Origin: Actinomycetota bacterium
Lineage (GTDB): Bacteria; Actinomycetota; Actinomycetes; Nanopelagicales; Nanopelagicaceae
DNA: 13,043 nucleotides
Direction of reading: 5' to 3'
Assembly (NCBI GenBank): GCA_009702845.1
Contig: WLHG01000011.1
Location: forward strand, 1-13,043
The position numbers and the translations under genes were made by a program. How positions within the stretch are numbered: position 1 is the stretch's first letter; each line of letters begins with the position of its first letter. The notes under the pieces were generated by a model, which was not told the origin of the DNA, searched no databases, and was given only the letters and a program-made list of their open reading frames with translations. Below are positions 1 to 7,024 of the stretch, piece after piece.

Positions 1-230
<230 letters not shown>

Positions 231-267
231 AGTTCACTCATTACGTATAAGAATCTGGAGAATATCG

Positions 268-591
268 ATGGCTACAACGAACGTTACAACTGCAAGTTTT
301 GATGCTGAGGTTTTGAAGAGCAGCATTCCTGTATTGGTGGATTTCTGGGCAGAGTGGTGCGGGCCGTGCCGTGCGGTTGGCCCAATTCTTGAAGAGATTT
401 CAGATGAGCATGGAGCAAAGTTAAAGATTGTAAAACTCAATACTGATAATGAATCAGCGATTGCGATTCAATATGGAATAACATCAATTCCAGCTATGTA
501 TGTTTTTGTTAACGGCGAAGTGGTTAAGACGATTGTCGGGGCCCGACCAAAGCCTGCCATGCTTAAAGAGCTTGAAAGCTTCATCGCTTAA
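268..591 (+). CDS. trxA: thioredoxin
   Basis: Encodes a 107-residue thioredoxin, the small cytoplasmic dithiol carrier that reduces ribonucleotide reductase and other disulfides and is recharged by TrxB. The active site WCGPC is at residues 30-34, after the strand PVLVDFWAE, and the cis-proline that faces it is P75 in TSIPA. The length is typical of the family. The reading frame stays open far upstream, but that part overlaps trxB in another frame and has no thioredoxin similarity. The ATG at 268 has a GGAG ribosome site at 257-260 with 7-nt spacing and gives the normal N-terminus, so I chose it. cwlM starts 20 bp after the stop, so trxB-trxA-cwlM looks like one operon. Confidence 0.97.
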   Translation: MATTNVTTASFDAEVLKSSIPVLVDFWAEWCGPCRAVGPILEEISDEHGAKLKIVKLNTDNESAIAIQYGITSIPAMYVFVNGEVVKTIVGARPKPAMLKELESFIA

Positions 592-611
592 TTTTTATTA
601 GGTGTTAAACC

Positions 612-1604
612 ATGCCAGATTTAAATGAGGAACAGATACGTTCTTTTCAACAAAGCCGTGGTTTAACTGTTACTGGACGCCTTGATGCAATAACCTCACG
701 TGCCCTAGAAGAGGCTAGATGGAAACTTGGGGATCGATCGCTCAATCTTCAAGAGCCGCCACTTATGCGTGGGGATGATGTTGGAGCGCTGCAGTCGCGT
801 TTAACAGAGATGGGTTTTGATTGTGGCCGCGTTGATGGAATTTTCGGTGTTAGAACATCTGCGGCGGTAAAAGAGTTTCAGCAATCTATTGGAATAATAA
901 CTGACGGTAAATGCGGGCCAGAGACAATTATTGGATTACTGCGTTTATCTCGAATAGTTTCAGGTGGAGCGCCCTCTGCAATGCGCGAGAGTGCAACGCA
1001 AAGAAACCGGGGTCCAGCCCTTGCTAATAAAGTTATCGTTTTAAATCCCGACGGCGATGATGATCTTGTTTACGATGTCGCTCTCCGTACTGAAGGCCGA
1101 TTACTAGCACTCGGCGCCTCTGTTTTCTTAACGCGAGGTGTTTCAAATAACCCAACAGAGACAGATCGGATTGCATTTACTAATCAAAGTGGCGCCGATT
1201 TGATGATCTCGCTTCACCTTGATAGTTATAAGAATGAAAAGGCACACGGAGCTGCAACTTATTTTTACGGCAGCGATGCACACGGTGTGCATTCAATAGT
1301 TGGAGAACGTTTTGCATCCTTAGTTCAACGCGAAATCTGCGCCCGGACAGATTTAGCTAACTGTCGCACTCATGCAATGGCATGGGATCTATTACGACTT
1401 ACTCGAGCCCCAGCGGTTCAGATTGATTTGGGTTATGCATCTAATCCTGGTGATATTGAGCGAATATCCCGACCTGATTTCCGCGATGTCATCGCTGAGG
1501 CGTTAGTTATCGCTATTCAACGGCTCTACTTAGCTGCAGATGATGATGCAAAGACTGGAACGCTTCGAATCTCTGATCTGCGCAAAGCTGGCATCCGCCG
1601 CTAA
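612..1604 (+). CDS. cwlM: CwlM-like N-acetylmuramoyl-L-alanine amidase homologue, probably catalytically inactive
   Basis: Encodes a 330-residue protein with peptidoglycan-binding repeats followed by an Amidase_3 domain. Residues 1-40 look like the second half of one PG-binding repeat (FQQSRGLTVTG). Residues 53-110 are a full repeat (GDDVGALQSRL, VDGIFG, DGKCGPET). The Amidase_3 fold spans about 139-307. There is no signal peptide, so it should be cytoplasmic. The zinc site is degenerate: the usual GHGG is NPDG at 145-148, the catalytic Glu near the end is D272 in VQIDLGY, and only the SLH histidine H202 remains. The family member in Mycobacterium is a PknB-phosphorylated activator of MurA rather than a cell-wall hydrolase, and it sits at the same place between trxA and parB. 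The C-terminal TGT (T315, T317) resembles its phosphorylated tail. An in-frame stop at 606-608 forces the 612 start, so the short N-terminus is real. The regulatory role is inferred. Confidence 0.85.
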   Translation: MPDLNEEQIRSFQQSRGLTVTGRLDAITSRALEEARWKLGDRSLNLQEPPLMRGDDVGALQSRLTEMGFDCGRVDGIFGVRTSAAVKEFQQSIGIITDGKCGPETIIGLLRLSRIVSGGAPSAMRESATQRNRGPALANKVIVLNPDGDDDLVYDVALRTEGRLLALGASVFLTRGVSNNPTETDRIAFTNQSGADLMISLHLDSYKNEKAHGAATYFYGSDAHGVHSIVGERFASLVQREICARTDLANCRTHAMAWDLLRLTRAPAVQIDLGYASNPGDIERISRPDFRDVIAEALVIAIQRLYLAADDDAKTGTLRISDLRKAGIRR

Positions 1605-1613
1605 ATAGTGCTC

Positions 1614-1644
1614 GAGGCAGCCTTTCTCTATGGCAGACTGCCTC
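1614..1644. repeat. inverted repeat before the aminotransferase start
   Basis: GAGGCAG (1614-1620) and CTGCCTC (1638-1644) form a perfect 7-bp inverted repeat with a 17-nt loop. The right arm ends one base before the ATG at 1646. No purine-rich ribosome site is visible ahead of that ATG; the bases there are pyrimidine-rich. No T-run follows, so it is not a standard terminator. It could be an operator or an mRNA hairpin at the start codon, or chance. Confidence 0.4.
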
Positions 1645-1645
1645 C

Positions 1646-2908
1646 ATGTCGGAGATATCAAACCGTTTTGCTACGGGCTCACCTCAAAACCTAGAGGAGC
1701 GCTTTGCAAGTCGGGCCGCTCATATGAAGCCCAGCGAAATCCGCTCCCTCTTTGCCGTTGCCTCACGCCCGGAGATAGTCTCTTTAGCTGGCGGCATGCC
1801 TAATCTTTCGGCTTTTCCTATGCCGATGATGGCCGAGGTTGTTCAAAAACTAGTTTTAACTAATGGCGCAGAGGCCTTGCAGTATGGAAGTGGTCAGGGC
1901 CACCCCAAACTCAGGGAACAGATCTGTGAAGTTATGGCCCTAGAGGGAATCCGGGCCAACCCTGATGATGTTTTGGTAACAACCGGTTCACAGCAGGCCC
2001 TTGATTTAATATCCCGAATCTTTATAGATCCAGGCGATGTAGTTCTAGCAGAGGCGCCTTCATATGTCGGAGCCCTTGGAACCTTTCACCAATATGAGGC
2101 CTCTGTCGTACATGTTGAGACAGATGACTCTGGACTCGTACCACAAGGCCTTCGTGATGCAATCGTAAGTGTGAGAGCTGCGGGCCGAAAGATTAAATTT
2201 TTGTACATGATCCCCAACTACCAAAATCCTTCTGGTGTTTTGCTACCGGCAGAGCGCCGTACTGAGATTCTCACCATCTGCCGCGAGGCTGGAATCTTTG
2301 TTGTTGAAGATAATCCATATGGACTTCTTGGTTTTGATAAGCCCTCTCCAAATGCAATGCGTGCTGAGGATTCAGAGAATGTTATCTATCTTGGAACTTT
2401 TTCAAAGACTATAGCCCCTGGCCTTCGAGTTGGTTGGGCCCTTGTGCCGCCATCATTAAAGGAAAAATTAGTCATTGCCAGTGAGTCTTCGATTTTGTGC
2501 CCTTCCAACTTCGCACAATTAACAATCTCTAGTTATTTAGCTGAGCAACCTTGGCGCGATCAAATCGCCTCGTTCTGTGATCTATATAAAGTTCGTCGCG
2601 ATGCAATGCTTGAATCTCTTGATGAATATTTTCCAGCTGTTGCCAAGTGGACTAAACCTGGCGGAGGTTTTTATGTGTGGGTAACTCTGCCTCCTGAGAT
2701 TGATACAACTGCATTAATGCCAAAGGCTATTGTTGCCAAGGTTGCATATGTTCCCGGTACCGCTTTTTACGCAGATGGTTTTGGTTCGTGGTCATTACGT
2801 CTGTCGTATTGCTATCCAACGCCAGAGCGCATTCGTGATGGCGTTAAAGCTTTAGGTGGAGTAATTAAGAGTGAAATGACGCGACGCGGGAGTGCTCAAC
2901 TCTCTTAA
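1646..2908 (+). CDS. PLP-dependent aminotransferase, class I/II (fold type I)
   Basis: Encodes a 420-residue cytoplasmic aminotransferase. Family landmarks are all present: YGSGQGHPKLRE (80-91), TTGSQQALD (112-120), the asparagine of NYQNPSG (191-197), EDNPYG (221-226) whose D222 should bind the pyridine nitrogen, the PLP Schiff-base lysine K254 in GTFSKTIAPGLR, R261 for the phosphate, and R385 in LRLSY for the substrate carboxylate. This pattern is that of the 2-aminoadipate/aromatic/multisubstrate aminotransferase group (LysN/KAT-II like). There is no N-terminal helix-turn-helix, so it is not a MocR regulator. The amino donor cannot be told from sequence. The ATG at 1646 is the first in-frame start; M27 is an alternative, but neither has a good ribosome site. 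It is a metabolic gene inside a replication cluster, convergent with parB and sharing its stop. Confidence 0.9.
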   Translation: MSEISNRFATGSPQNLEERFASRAAHMKPSEIRSLFAVASRPEIVSLAGGMPNLSAFPMPMMAEVVQKLVLTNGAEALQYGSGQGHPKLREQICEVMALEGIRANPDDVLVTTGSQQALDLISRIFIDPGDVVLAEAPSYVGALGTFHQYEASVVHVETDDSGLVPQGLRDAIVSVRAAGRKIKFLYMIPNYQNPSGVLLPAERRTEILTICREAGIFVVEDNPYGLLGFDKPSPNAMRAEDSENVIYLGTFSKTIAPGLRVGWALVPPSLKEKLVIASESSILCPSNFAQLTISSYLAEQPWRDQIASFCDLYKVRRDAMLESLDEYFPAVAKWTKPGGGFYVWVTLPPEIDTTALMPKAIVAKVAYVPGTAFYADGFGSWSLRLSYCYPTPERIRDGVKALGGVIKSEMTRRGSAQLS

Positions 2909-2914
2909 TTTTTT
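2888..2914 (+). terminator. candidate intrinsic terminator of the aminotransferase, inside its last codons
   Basis: GGGAGT (2888-2893) can pair with ACTCTC (2899-2904) around a 5-nt loop, giving six pairs including one G-U. It is followed by TTAATTTTTT up to 2914. The hairpin lies in the last codons and the U-tract covers the stop. Only the + strand has the T-tract, so it would stop the aminotransferase transcript entering parB antisense. The stem is short, so confidence is moderate. Confidence 0.45.
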
Positions 2915-3765
2915 ATAGCTTGGGTAATTCTCTTTAGATCTTCAAGGCCAGCAAACTCAATCACAATACTTCCTCTGCTTACCTTTCCTTGAATTGTAAC
3001 TCTCGTATCTAGCGCGTCGCCTATGTCATCGGCGATCTCGTTAAACTCTACGATGCTCGAACCGATTTTTGCCACCCTCTTTTTACTACTTTTTGTAGGG
3101 CTTTTTGAAATAATTTCTTCCAGGGCTCGTACGCTTAATCCCTCTGTCACAACTCGTTTGGCTAGAGTTTCAATTTGTTGTGAATCACTTAAACCAAGCA
3201 GTGCGCGTGCATGTCCGGCGCTAATCGCCCCTGATGCAACCTTGCTTTGTACCGATGTTGGAAGATTCATTAAACGAATAGTGTTTGAAATGAGTGGACG
3301 TGACCGACCAAGTTTTTGTGCAAGCTCTTCGTGAGTGCATGCGAAATCATTAAGTAGTTGTGAATATGCTGCAGCCTCTTCTAACGCATTTAATTGACTG
3401 CGGTGAATATTTTCAATCAACGCTTCACGAAGAAGTTCGTTGTCTGCAGTCTGGCGAATAATTACCGGGATCTTTTTTAATCCCGCTGCTTTTGCCGCGC
3501 GGTATCGTCGCTCTCCCATAATTAACTCGTATCGGCCATCTGCTATCACTCTCACAACTGGTGGTTGCAAAATACCGATCTCTTTAATTGATGCGACTAG
3601 TTCATTGAGTGCCTCTGCATCAAAGTTTTTACGGGGCTGACGTGGATTAGGTGAGATCAGATTAATATCTACTTCATCTGATGTTGCAACCTCTTGACCT
3701 GCAACCGTTAATGATGTTGGAATTAATACATCAAGGTTTGTTCCGAGTCCCCCACGTCGTGCCAT
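2905..3765 (-). CDS. parB: chromosome partitioning protein ParB
   Basis: Encodes a 286-residue ParB, the CTP-dependent clamp that loads at parS and spreads to form the centromere complex moved by ParA. Residues 32-104 are the ParB N-terminal domain, with NPRQPRKNF (40-48), GILQPPVV (64-71) and the CTP-binding box GERRYRAA (84-91). ENIHR (118-122) is the second nucleotide motif. A helix-turn-helix at about 143-165 (THEELAQKLGRSRPLISNTI) and GHARALL (184-190) belong to the parS-reading domain. A basic linker (about 221-233) leads to the C-terminal dimer domain. The ATG overlaps the parA stop by one base (TAATG), so translation is probably coupled; an AAGGTGAG ribosome site lies in the end of parA. 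The parS sites it should bind are in rsmG and parA just upstream in the same operon. Confidence 0.97.
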   Translation of the reverse strand: MARRGGLGTNLDVLIPTSLTVAGQEVATSDEVDINLISPNPRQPRKNFDAEALNELVASIKEIGILQPPVVRVIADGRYELIMGERRYRAAKAAGLKKIPVIIRQTADNELLREALIENIHRSQLNALEEAAAYSQLLNDFACTHEELAQKLGRSRPLISNTIRLMNLPTSVQSKVASGAISAGHARALLGLSDSQQIETLAKRVVTEGLSVRALEEIISKSPTKSSKKRVAKIGSSIVEFNEIADDIGDALDTRVTIQGKVSRGSIVIEFAGLEDLKRITQAIKN

Positions 3766-4676
3766 TATGCGATCTCACCTTCACGTTTGTAATGTATTGA
3801 AACAACATTAGAGTCGAACGCCTTTGCGCGCGCAGCTAATTCACGTGCTACCGACATATATGCAATTGCACCTGGTGATGAGGCGTCGTAGGTCATGACT
3901 GTCTGTTTATATCCCGGCGCTTCAGATACTCGTACTGCGCGCGGAATTGGAATATTAATAAGCTCTTTCGGGTAGTGTTTGCGAATTTCATCGGCGACAT
4001 CATTTGCTAGGCGTGTTCGACCATCAAACATTGTTAAGACAAAAGTAGAGAGTTTTAAATCTGGATTCAGTCGTTTCTTTACGAGTTCAAATGTTTTTAG
4101 TAGTTGTGATAAACCCTCAAGGGCGTAGTACTCGCATTGAATTGGAATTAACAACTCTTTAGCTGCAGAGAGTGCGTTGATAGTTAATAAACCTAAGCTT
4201 GGTGGACAGTCGATAAAAATATAATCGAGCGGCTCTCCGCTCTTTATGCGCGCTGCAACTAGCTCCTCAATCGCCTCTTTTAATCGCATTTCGCGGGCGA
4301 CCATAGGGACTAGTTCGATCTCAGCCTGTGCAAGGGATGTATTGGATGCGACGCACTCGAGGGATGGAAAGCCTTTAACTTTGACGGCGCAGTCGGCCAT
4401 CGTCTCATCGCCCATGAGAACCTCGTAAATCCCAGGGTTTTCTAGGTGCTCTATGCCAAAGGCGGTCGACGCGTTTCCTTGGGGATCGAGGTCGATGACT
4501 AACACCCTTAAACCCCCCATTGCCAAGGCCGCTGCAATATTGACAGTTGTGGTGGTTTTGCCTACTCCGCCCTTTTGATTGGCGACAGTGATTATGCGAA
4601 GGCTGGCCGGTTTATCCATCGCCTCTTTTAAACGGCGAACCCCAACGACGGGCTTTGTTTCACGTGAATCATCCAC
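3765..4676 (-). CDS. parA: chromosome partitioning ATPase ParA (Soj)
   Basis: Encodes a 303-residue deviant Walker-A ATPase that binds the nucleoid and moves ParB-parS complexes. The N-terminal extension of about 25 residues precedes IITVANQKGGVGKTTTTVN, whose KGGVGKTT box has the signature lysine. VIDLDPQGNAS is motif A', and DYIFIDCPPSLG is Walker B. The chosen start is the GTG at 4676, 9 bp after the rsmG stop. It has no clear ribosome site, so reinitiation after rsmG is likely. M20 (ATG at 4619) is an alternative, but its GAGG is too close. With the GTG start the first codons (GTG GAT GAT TCA CGT GAA ACA) contain a one-mismatch parS, so ParB binding would cover the start of its own partner's gene. 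The 5' third is G+C-rich and the rest A+T-rich. Confidence 0.96.
   Translation of the reverse strand: MDDSRETKPVVGVRRLKEAMDKPASLRIITVANQKGGVGKTTTTVNIAAALAMGGLRVLVIDLDPQGNASTAFGIEHLENPGIYEVLMGDETMADCAVKVKGFPSLECVASNTSLAQAEIELVPMVAREMRLKEAIEELVAARIKSGEPLDYIFIDCPPSLGLLTINALSAAKELLIPIQCEYYALEGLSQLLKTFELVKKRLNPDLKLSTFVLTMFDGRTRLANDVADEIRKHYPKELINIPIPRAVRVSEAPGYKQTVMTYDASSPGAIAYMSVARELAARAKAFDSNVVSIHYKREGEIA
4657..4670. promoter_or_regulatory. parS: parS site (one mismatch) in the first codons of parA
   Basis: GTTTCACGTGAATC matches the canonical 14-bp parS palindrome GTTTCACGTGAAAC at 13 of 14 positions; the mismatch breaks the symmetry in one half-site. It encodes residues 3-7 (DSRET) of ParA, directly after the GTG GAT start. 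With the perfect site about 590 bp away it gives two ParB loading sites near the origin. Confidence 0.85.
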
Positions 4677-4685
4677 GGGAGCTAG

Positions 4686-5264
4686 TTAAGCACCTTTACG
4701 CACTTCAATGATGCGTCCAAGCTCAATTCCCTCAAGATTCACCTCGTGAAGGATGGATTTAGGGACGAGTTTCATCTCCTCTTCGGCGGATTTGCCTTTA
4801 ATCGCCATAAGCGAGCCACCTGTTTTAAGTAGGTGCCAGCTCATCTTCTTCAGCTTTTCCAGCGGGGCTACTGCCCGGGCCGTGACGTAGTGGGCCGTGG
4901 CCCGAACATCTTGGGCCTGTCCCCTGATAACCTCAATATCAAGACCTTCGACAGCCTCTTTTAAGAACTCAACTCTTCGCTCAAGTGGCTCGATGAGCGT
5001 TACATGAAGATCTGGCCGCGCTAGGGCGATAACGATGCCAGGCAGACCTGCCCCAGAGCCGACGTCAAAGAGGATGGAGCCCTCTTTTAATAGTTGGGTT
5101 ACGGGCAGACAGTTAAATATATGTCGCTCCCAGATTCGATCGGCCTCACGAGGCCCTATTAATCCACGCTCAATCCCTGGACCTGCCAGAAATTCGGCGT
5201 AGGTTTTTATACGGGCGCTATCTGGAAAGTAGCGCTCGATCAGGGTTTCACGTGAAACATCCAC
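4686..5264 (-). CDS. rsmG: 16S rRNA (guanine-N7) methyltransferase RsmG (GidB)
   Basis: Encodes a 192-residue SAM-dependent methyltransferase that makes m7G527 in 16S rRNA; loss of the family member gives low-level streptomycin resistance. The Rossmann SAM loop is FDVGSGAGLPG (66-76), followed by IEPLERRVEFL (91-101). The upstream motif DRIWERHIFNC (42-52) corresponds to the family W(x)RHi(x)dS region. TARAVAPL (128-135) and the glycine-lysine strand MAIKGK (153-158) are also typical. The start is a GTG that directly follows the jag TAA with no gap and no ribosome site, so translation should be coupled to jag. The first codons (GTG GAT GTT TCA CGT GAA ACC) carry a perfect parS. The gene is notably G+C-rich; block 4861-4920 has 42 G+C of 60. 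The next gene, parA, starts 9 bp after the stop. Confidence 0.96.
   Translation of the reverse strand: MDVSRETLIERYFPDSARIKTYAEFLAGPGIERGLIGPREADRIWERHIFNCLPVTQLLKEGSILFDVGSGAGLPGIVIALARPDLHVTLIEPLERRVEFLKEAVEGLDIEVIRGQAQDVRATAHYVTARAVAPLEKLKKMSWHLLKTGGSLMAIKGKSAEEEMKLVPKSILHEVNLEGIELGRIIEVRKGA
5245..5258. promoter_or_regulatory. parS: parS site (perfect palindrome) in the first codons of rsmG
   Basis: GTTTCACGTGAAAC is the exact canonical parS 14-mer shared by Bacillus, Streptomyces and Mycobacterium. It lies 6 bp inside rsmG and encodes VSRET of the N-terminus. It is about 2.5 kb from the start of dnaA, a normal distance for the origin-proximal ParB loading site. Confidence 0.95.
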
Positions 5265-5819
5265 TTACGCGCTATAGATAACTACGTAGCGGTTTGGATC
5301 CTCGCCGTCGGACTCGCTTGTCAGCCCTAACTCTTGGATCGTGTCGTGGATAATCTTGCGCTCAAAGGCGTTCATTGGCGCTAATTTGATGGATTTGCCG
5401 GTTGATTTAGCCTCTTCCGCCATCTCGTTGGCTAGCTTCTTTAACTCTACGCGCTTATTGCTGCGAAAGTTGTCAATATCGAGCATGAGGCGTGAGCGAT
5501 CCCCGGTTGAAGTCTGCACAGCCAGGCGGGTCAGCTCTTGGATTGCATCGAGCACCTCGCCATCGCTGCCAACTAGGTGGCGTAGTTTGCCGCCGACGAT
5601 AGCTAGGGATGCGCGGTCATTTTCAACGTCGATATCGATATCGCCATCAAGATCTGCGATATCAAGGAGTGCCTCTAGATAGTCGGCGGCGATATCGCCC
5701 TCTTCCTCTAGACGGGCAACGCCTTTAACCGGCTTGCCCTCACTTGCCTCAGCTGTCTCGACCGCTTCGGTTGTCTCAAGAACTGCCTCTTCTGGAACCA
5801 CTGCCTTTGCTTTTGCCAT
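5265..5819 (-). CDS. jag: Jag/KhpB-type KH-R3H RNA-binding protein
   Basis: Encodes a 184-residue single-stranded nucleic-acid-binding protein of the Jag (SpoIIIJ-associated, KhpB/EloR) family, found next to yidC in most Gram-positive bacteria and tied to control of cell elongation in firmicutes. Residues 1-45 are an Ala/Glu/Val-rich acidic leader with low complexity. A KH domain follows at about 46-115 with the GxxG loop at G84-G87 (VGSDGEVLDAIQ). The R3H domain is at about 120-184, with R154-x3-H158 in FERKIIHDTI and the ending NRYVVIYS. The Jag_N domain of firmicute homologues is absent, as is usual in Actinobacteria. The ATG has a good AGGGAG ribosome site 7 nt upstream. rsmG follows with no gap. 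A 71-bp spacer separates it from yidC. Confidence 0.93.
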   Translation of the reverse strand: MAKAKAVVPEEAVLETTEAVETAEASEGKPVKGVARLEEEGDIAADYLEALLDIADLDGDIDIDVENDRASLAIVGGKLRHLVGSDGEVLDAIQELTRLAVQTSTGDRSRLMLDIDNFRSNKRVELKKLANEMAEEAKSTGKSIKLAPMNAFERKIIHDTIQELGLTSESDGEDPNRYVVIYSA

Positions 5820-5839
5820 TTTCGCTCTCCCTGTCGGGT

Positions 5840-5866
5840 TTGGGGTAAATTGATAGGTATTGGGGT
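5840..5866. repeat. TTGGGGT pair in the yidC-jag spacer
   Basis: TTGGGGT occurs at 5840-5846 and 5860-5866, spaced 20 bp (about two helical turns), in the 71-bp spacer ahead of jag. On the jag strand it reads ACCCCAA twice with TACCTATCAAT between. The regular spacing suggests a protein site or promoter element, but two short copies can arise by chance. An imperfect palindrome around TAATTA (5868-5885) lies beside it. Confidence 0.3.
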
Positions 5867-5890
5867 GATTTGTCCTAATTAGACAGATGT

Positions 5891-6796
5891 TTACTTATTC
5901 TTCTTTTTCTTCTTCTTGGGTTGGTTTCGCTGGCCTTTGAGATCCTCAACTGGCTCAGTGGGCTCTTCTATGGGGTTCTCGATAACCCCGCCTTTTTTAG
6001 ACTTCTTGCGTTGGAGCTCTTCATAGGCCGGAGATCCTGGAGTTGGATTTCGTTTAATGACATAGAACTGTTGTCCCCATGTCCAAAGATTTGTTGTCGA
6101 CCAATAAATTAAAACACCGATAGGAAAGTTAACGCCAGAGATTGCAAAGATAACTGGGAATGCATACAACATAATTTTTTGCTGTTGCAACATCATATTG
6201 TTGCTTGAATCCATCTTCGGCATACCTTTGAGCATCAACTGACGTTGAGTGGTGAAAGTAGTTGCAGACATAAAAGTAATCAAAATGACTGTCACAATCT
6301 TTACGGTTGTGATGTCAGTTCCAAGAAAAGTCTGTGAGATTGGAGCACCAAAGAATTTAGCGTTGGCGGCGCTTATAACGTCTTCCTGGGTTAAGACCCC
6401 GTGTTTAACTGGCGGAGTTTTACCAATTCCATTGAGGACTGTAAAGAGGGCAAAAAATATTGGCGCTTGGGCAAGAATCGGAAAGCATGATGCGAGAGGA
6501 TTTGTTTTGTGTTCTTTGTACAACTTCATCATCTCTTCAGATTGCTTCTGGCGATCGTCCTTATATTTCTTTTGAATCTCTTTCATATGAGGTTGCAACG
6601 CCGTTAGTGCGCGCTGGCTTTTGATCTGTTTTACGAAGAGAGGAATTAAAATTATGCGGATTAAGATTACAAGACCTACGATGGCGAGCGACCATGAGAC
6701 TCCGCTGTCGGTACCAAAGATCGGTGAAAGAAAATCGTGAAGCGTAACAATCACCCAAGAAACAGCGATATATAAGGGTTTTAGAATGCTATCCAT
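5891..6796 (-). CDS. yidC: membrane protein insertase YidC (Oxa1 family)
   Basis: Encodes a 301-residue insertase that places membrane proteins into the lipid bilayer, alone or with SecYEG. It has the Gram-positive layout without the large periplasmic P1 domain: hydrophobic segments at about 6-25, 34-56, 100-124, 162-180 and 206-238. The first has no clear lipobox cysteine. R47 in LVILIRIILIPL is the conserved arginine of the hydrophilic groove. KEIQKKYKDDRQKQSEEMMKLYKEH (about 72-96) is the cytoplasmic coiled hairpin between segments 2 and 3. The C-terminal tail ends in a poly-lysine stretch (294-301), which in the family can contact the ribosome. A GGAG site 8 nt before the ATG overlaps the end of yidD, 3 bp away. 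It acts with the neighbouring yidD and jag products. Confidence 0.97.
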   Translation of the reverse strand: MDSILKPLYIAVSWVIVTLHDFLSPIFGTDSGVSWSLAIVGLVILIRIILIPLFVKQIKSQRALTALQPHMKEIQKKYKDDRQKQSEEMMKLYKEHKTNPLASCFPILAQAPIFFALFTVLNGIGKTPPVKHGVLTQEDVISAANAKFFGAPISQTFLGTDITTVKIVTVILITFMSATTFTTQRQLMLKGMPKMDSSNNMMLQQQKIMLYAFPVIFAISGVNFPIGVLIYWSTTNLWTWGQQFYVIKRNPTPGSPAYEELQRKKSKKGGVIENPIEEPTEPVEDLKGQRNQPKKKKKKNK

Positions 6797-6799
6797 TGT

Positions 6800-7024
6800 T
6801 TAAACTCCAGCCTTTTCTTTAACTGCGTAGTCAACGCCACCATGTGACCATGGATTACACCGCAGTAAGCGCCACATGCTCATTGCAATTCCTTTTATCC
6901 CATATGTTTCAATCGCGCTTACTGCGTAGCTTGAACATGTTGGGTAGTACTTACAGCGAGGACCAAACATTGGTGAGATCCATTTTTGATAAAACTTGAT
7001 GGGGGAGGTGATTAACCTTCTCAC
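6800..7024 (-). CDS. yidD: membrane protein insertion efficiency factor YidD
   Basis: Encodes a 74-residue YidD (old DUF37/haemolytic domain), a small membrane-associated protein that helps YidC-dependent insertion. It shows the whole family pattern: FYQKWISPMFGPRCKYYPTC, SSYAVSAIETYG, then the RLLRCNPWSHGGVD block. The three conserved cysteines are C24, C30 and C56 by my count. The start is a GTG that overlaps the rnpA stop in the tetranucleotide GTGA, a strong coupling arrangement. The short tail (AVKEKAGV) ends 3 bp before the yidC ATG. Length is usual for the family. Confidence 0.95.
   Translation of the reverse strand: MRRLITSPIKFYQKWISPMFGPRCKYYPTCSSYAVSAIETYGIKGIAMSMWRLLRCNPWSHGGVDYAVKEKAGV

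Noticed and set aside
3836..3850. TTCACGTG in parA as a third parS
   Set aside because: Only the central half matches; the flanks (AA and CTAC) differ at several parS positions.
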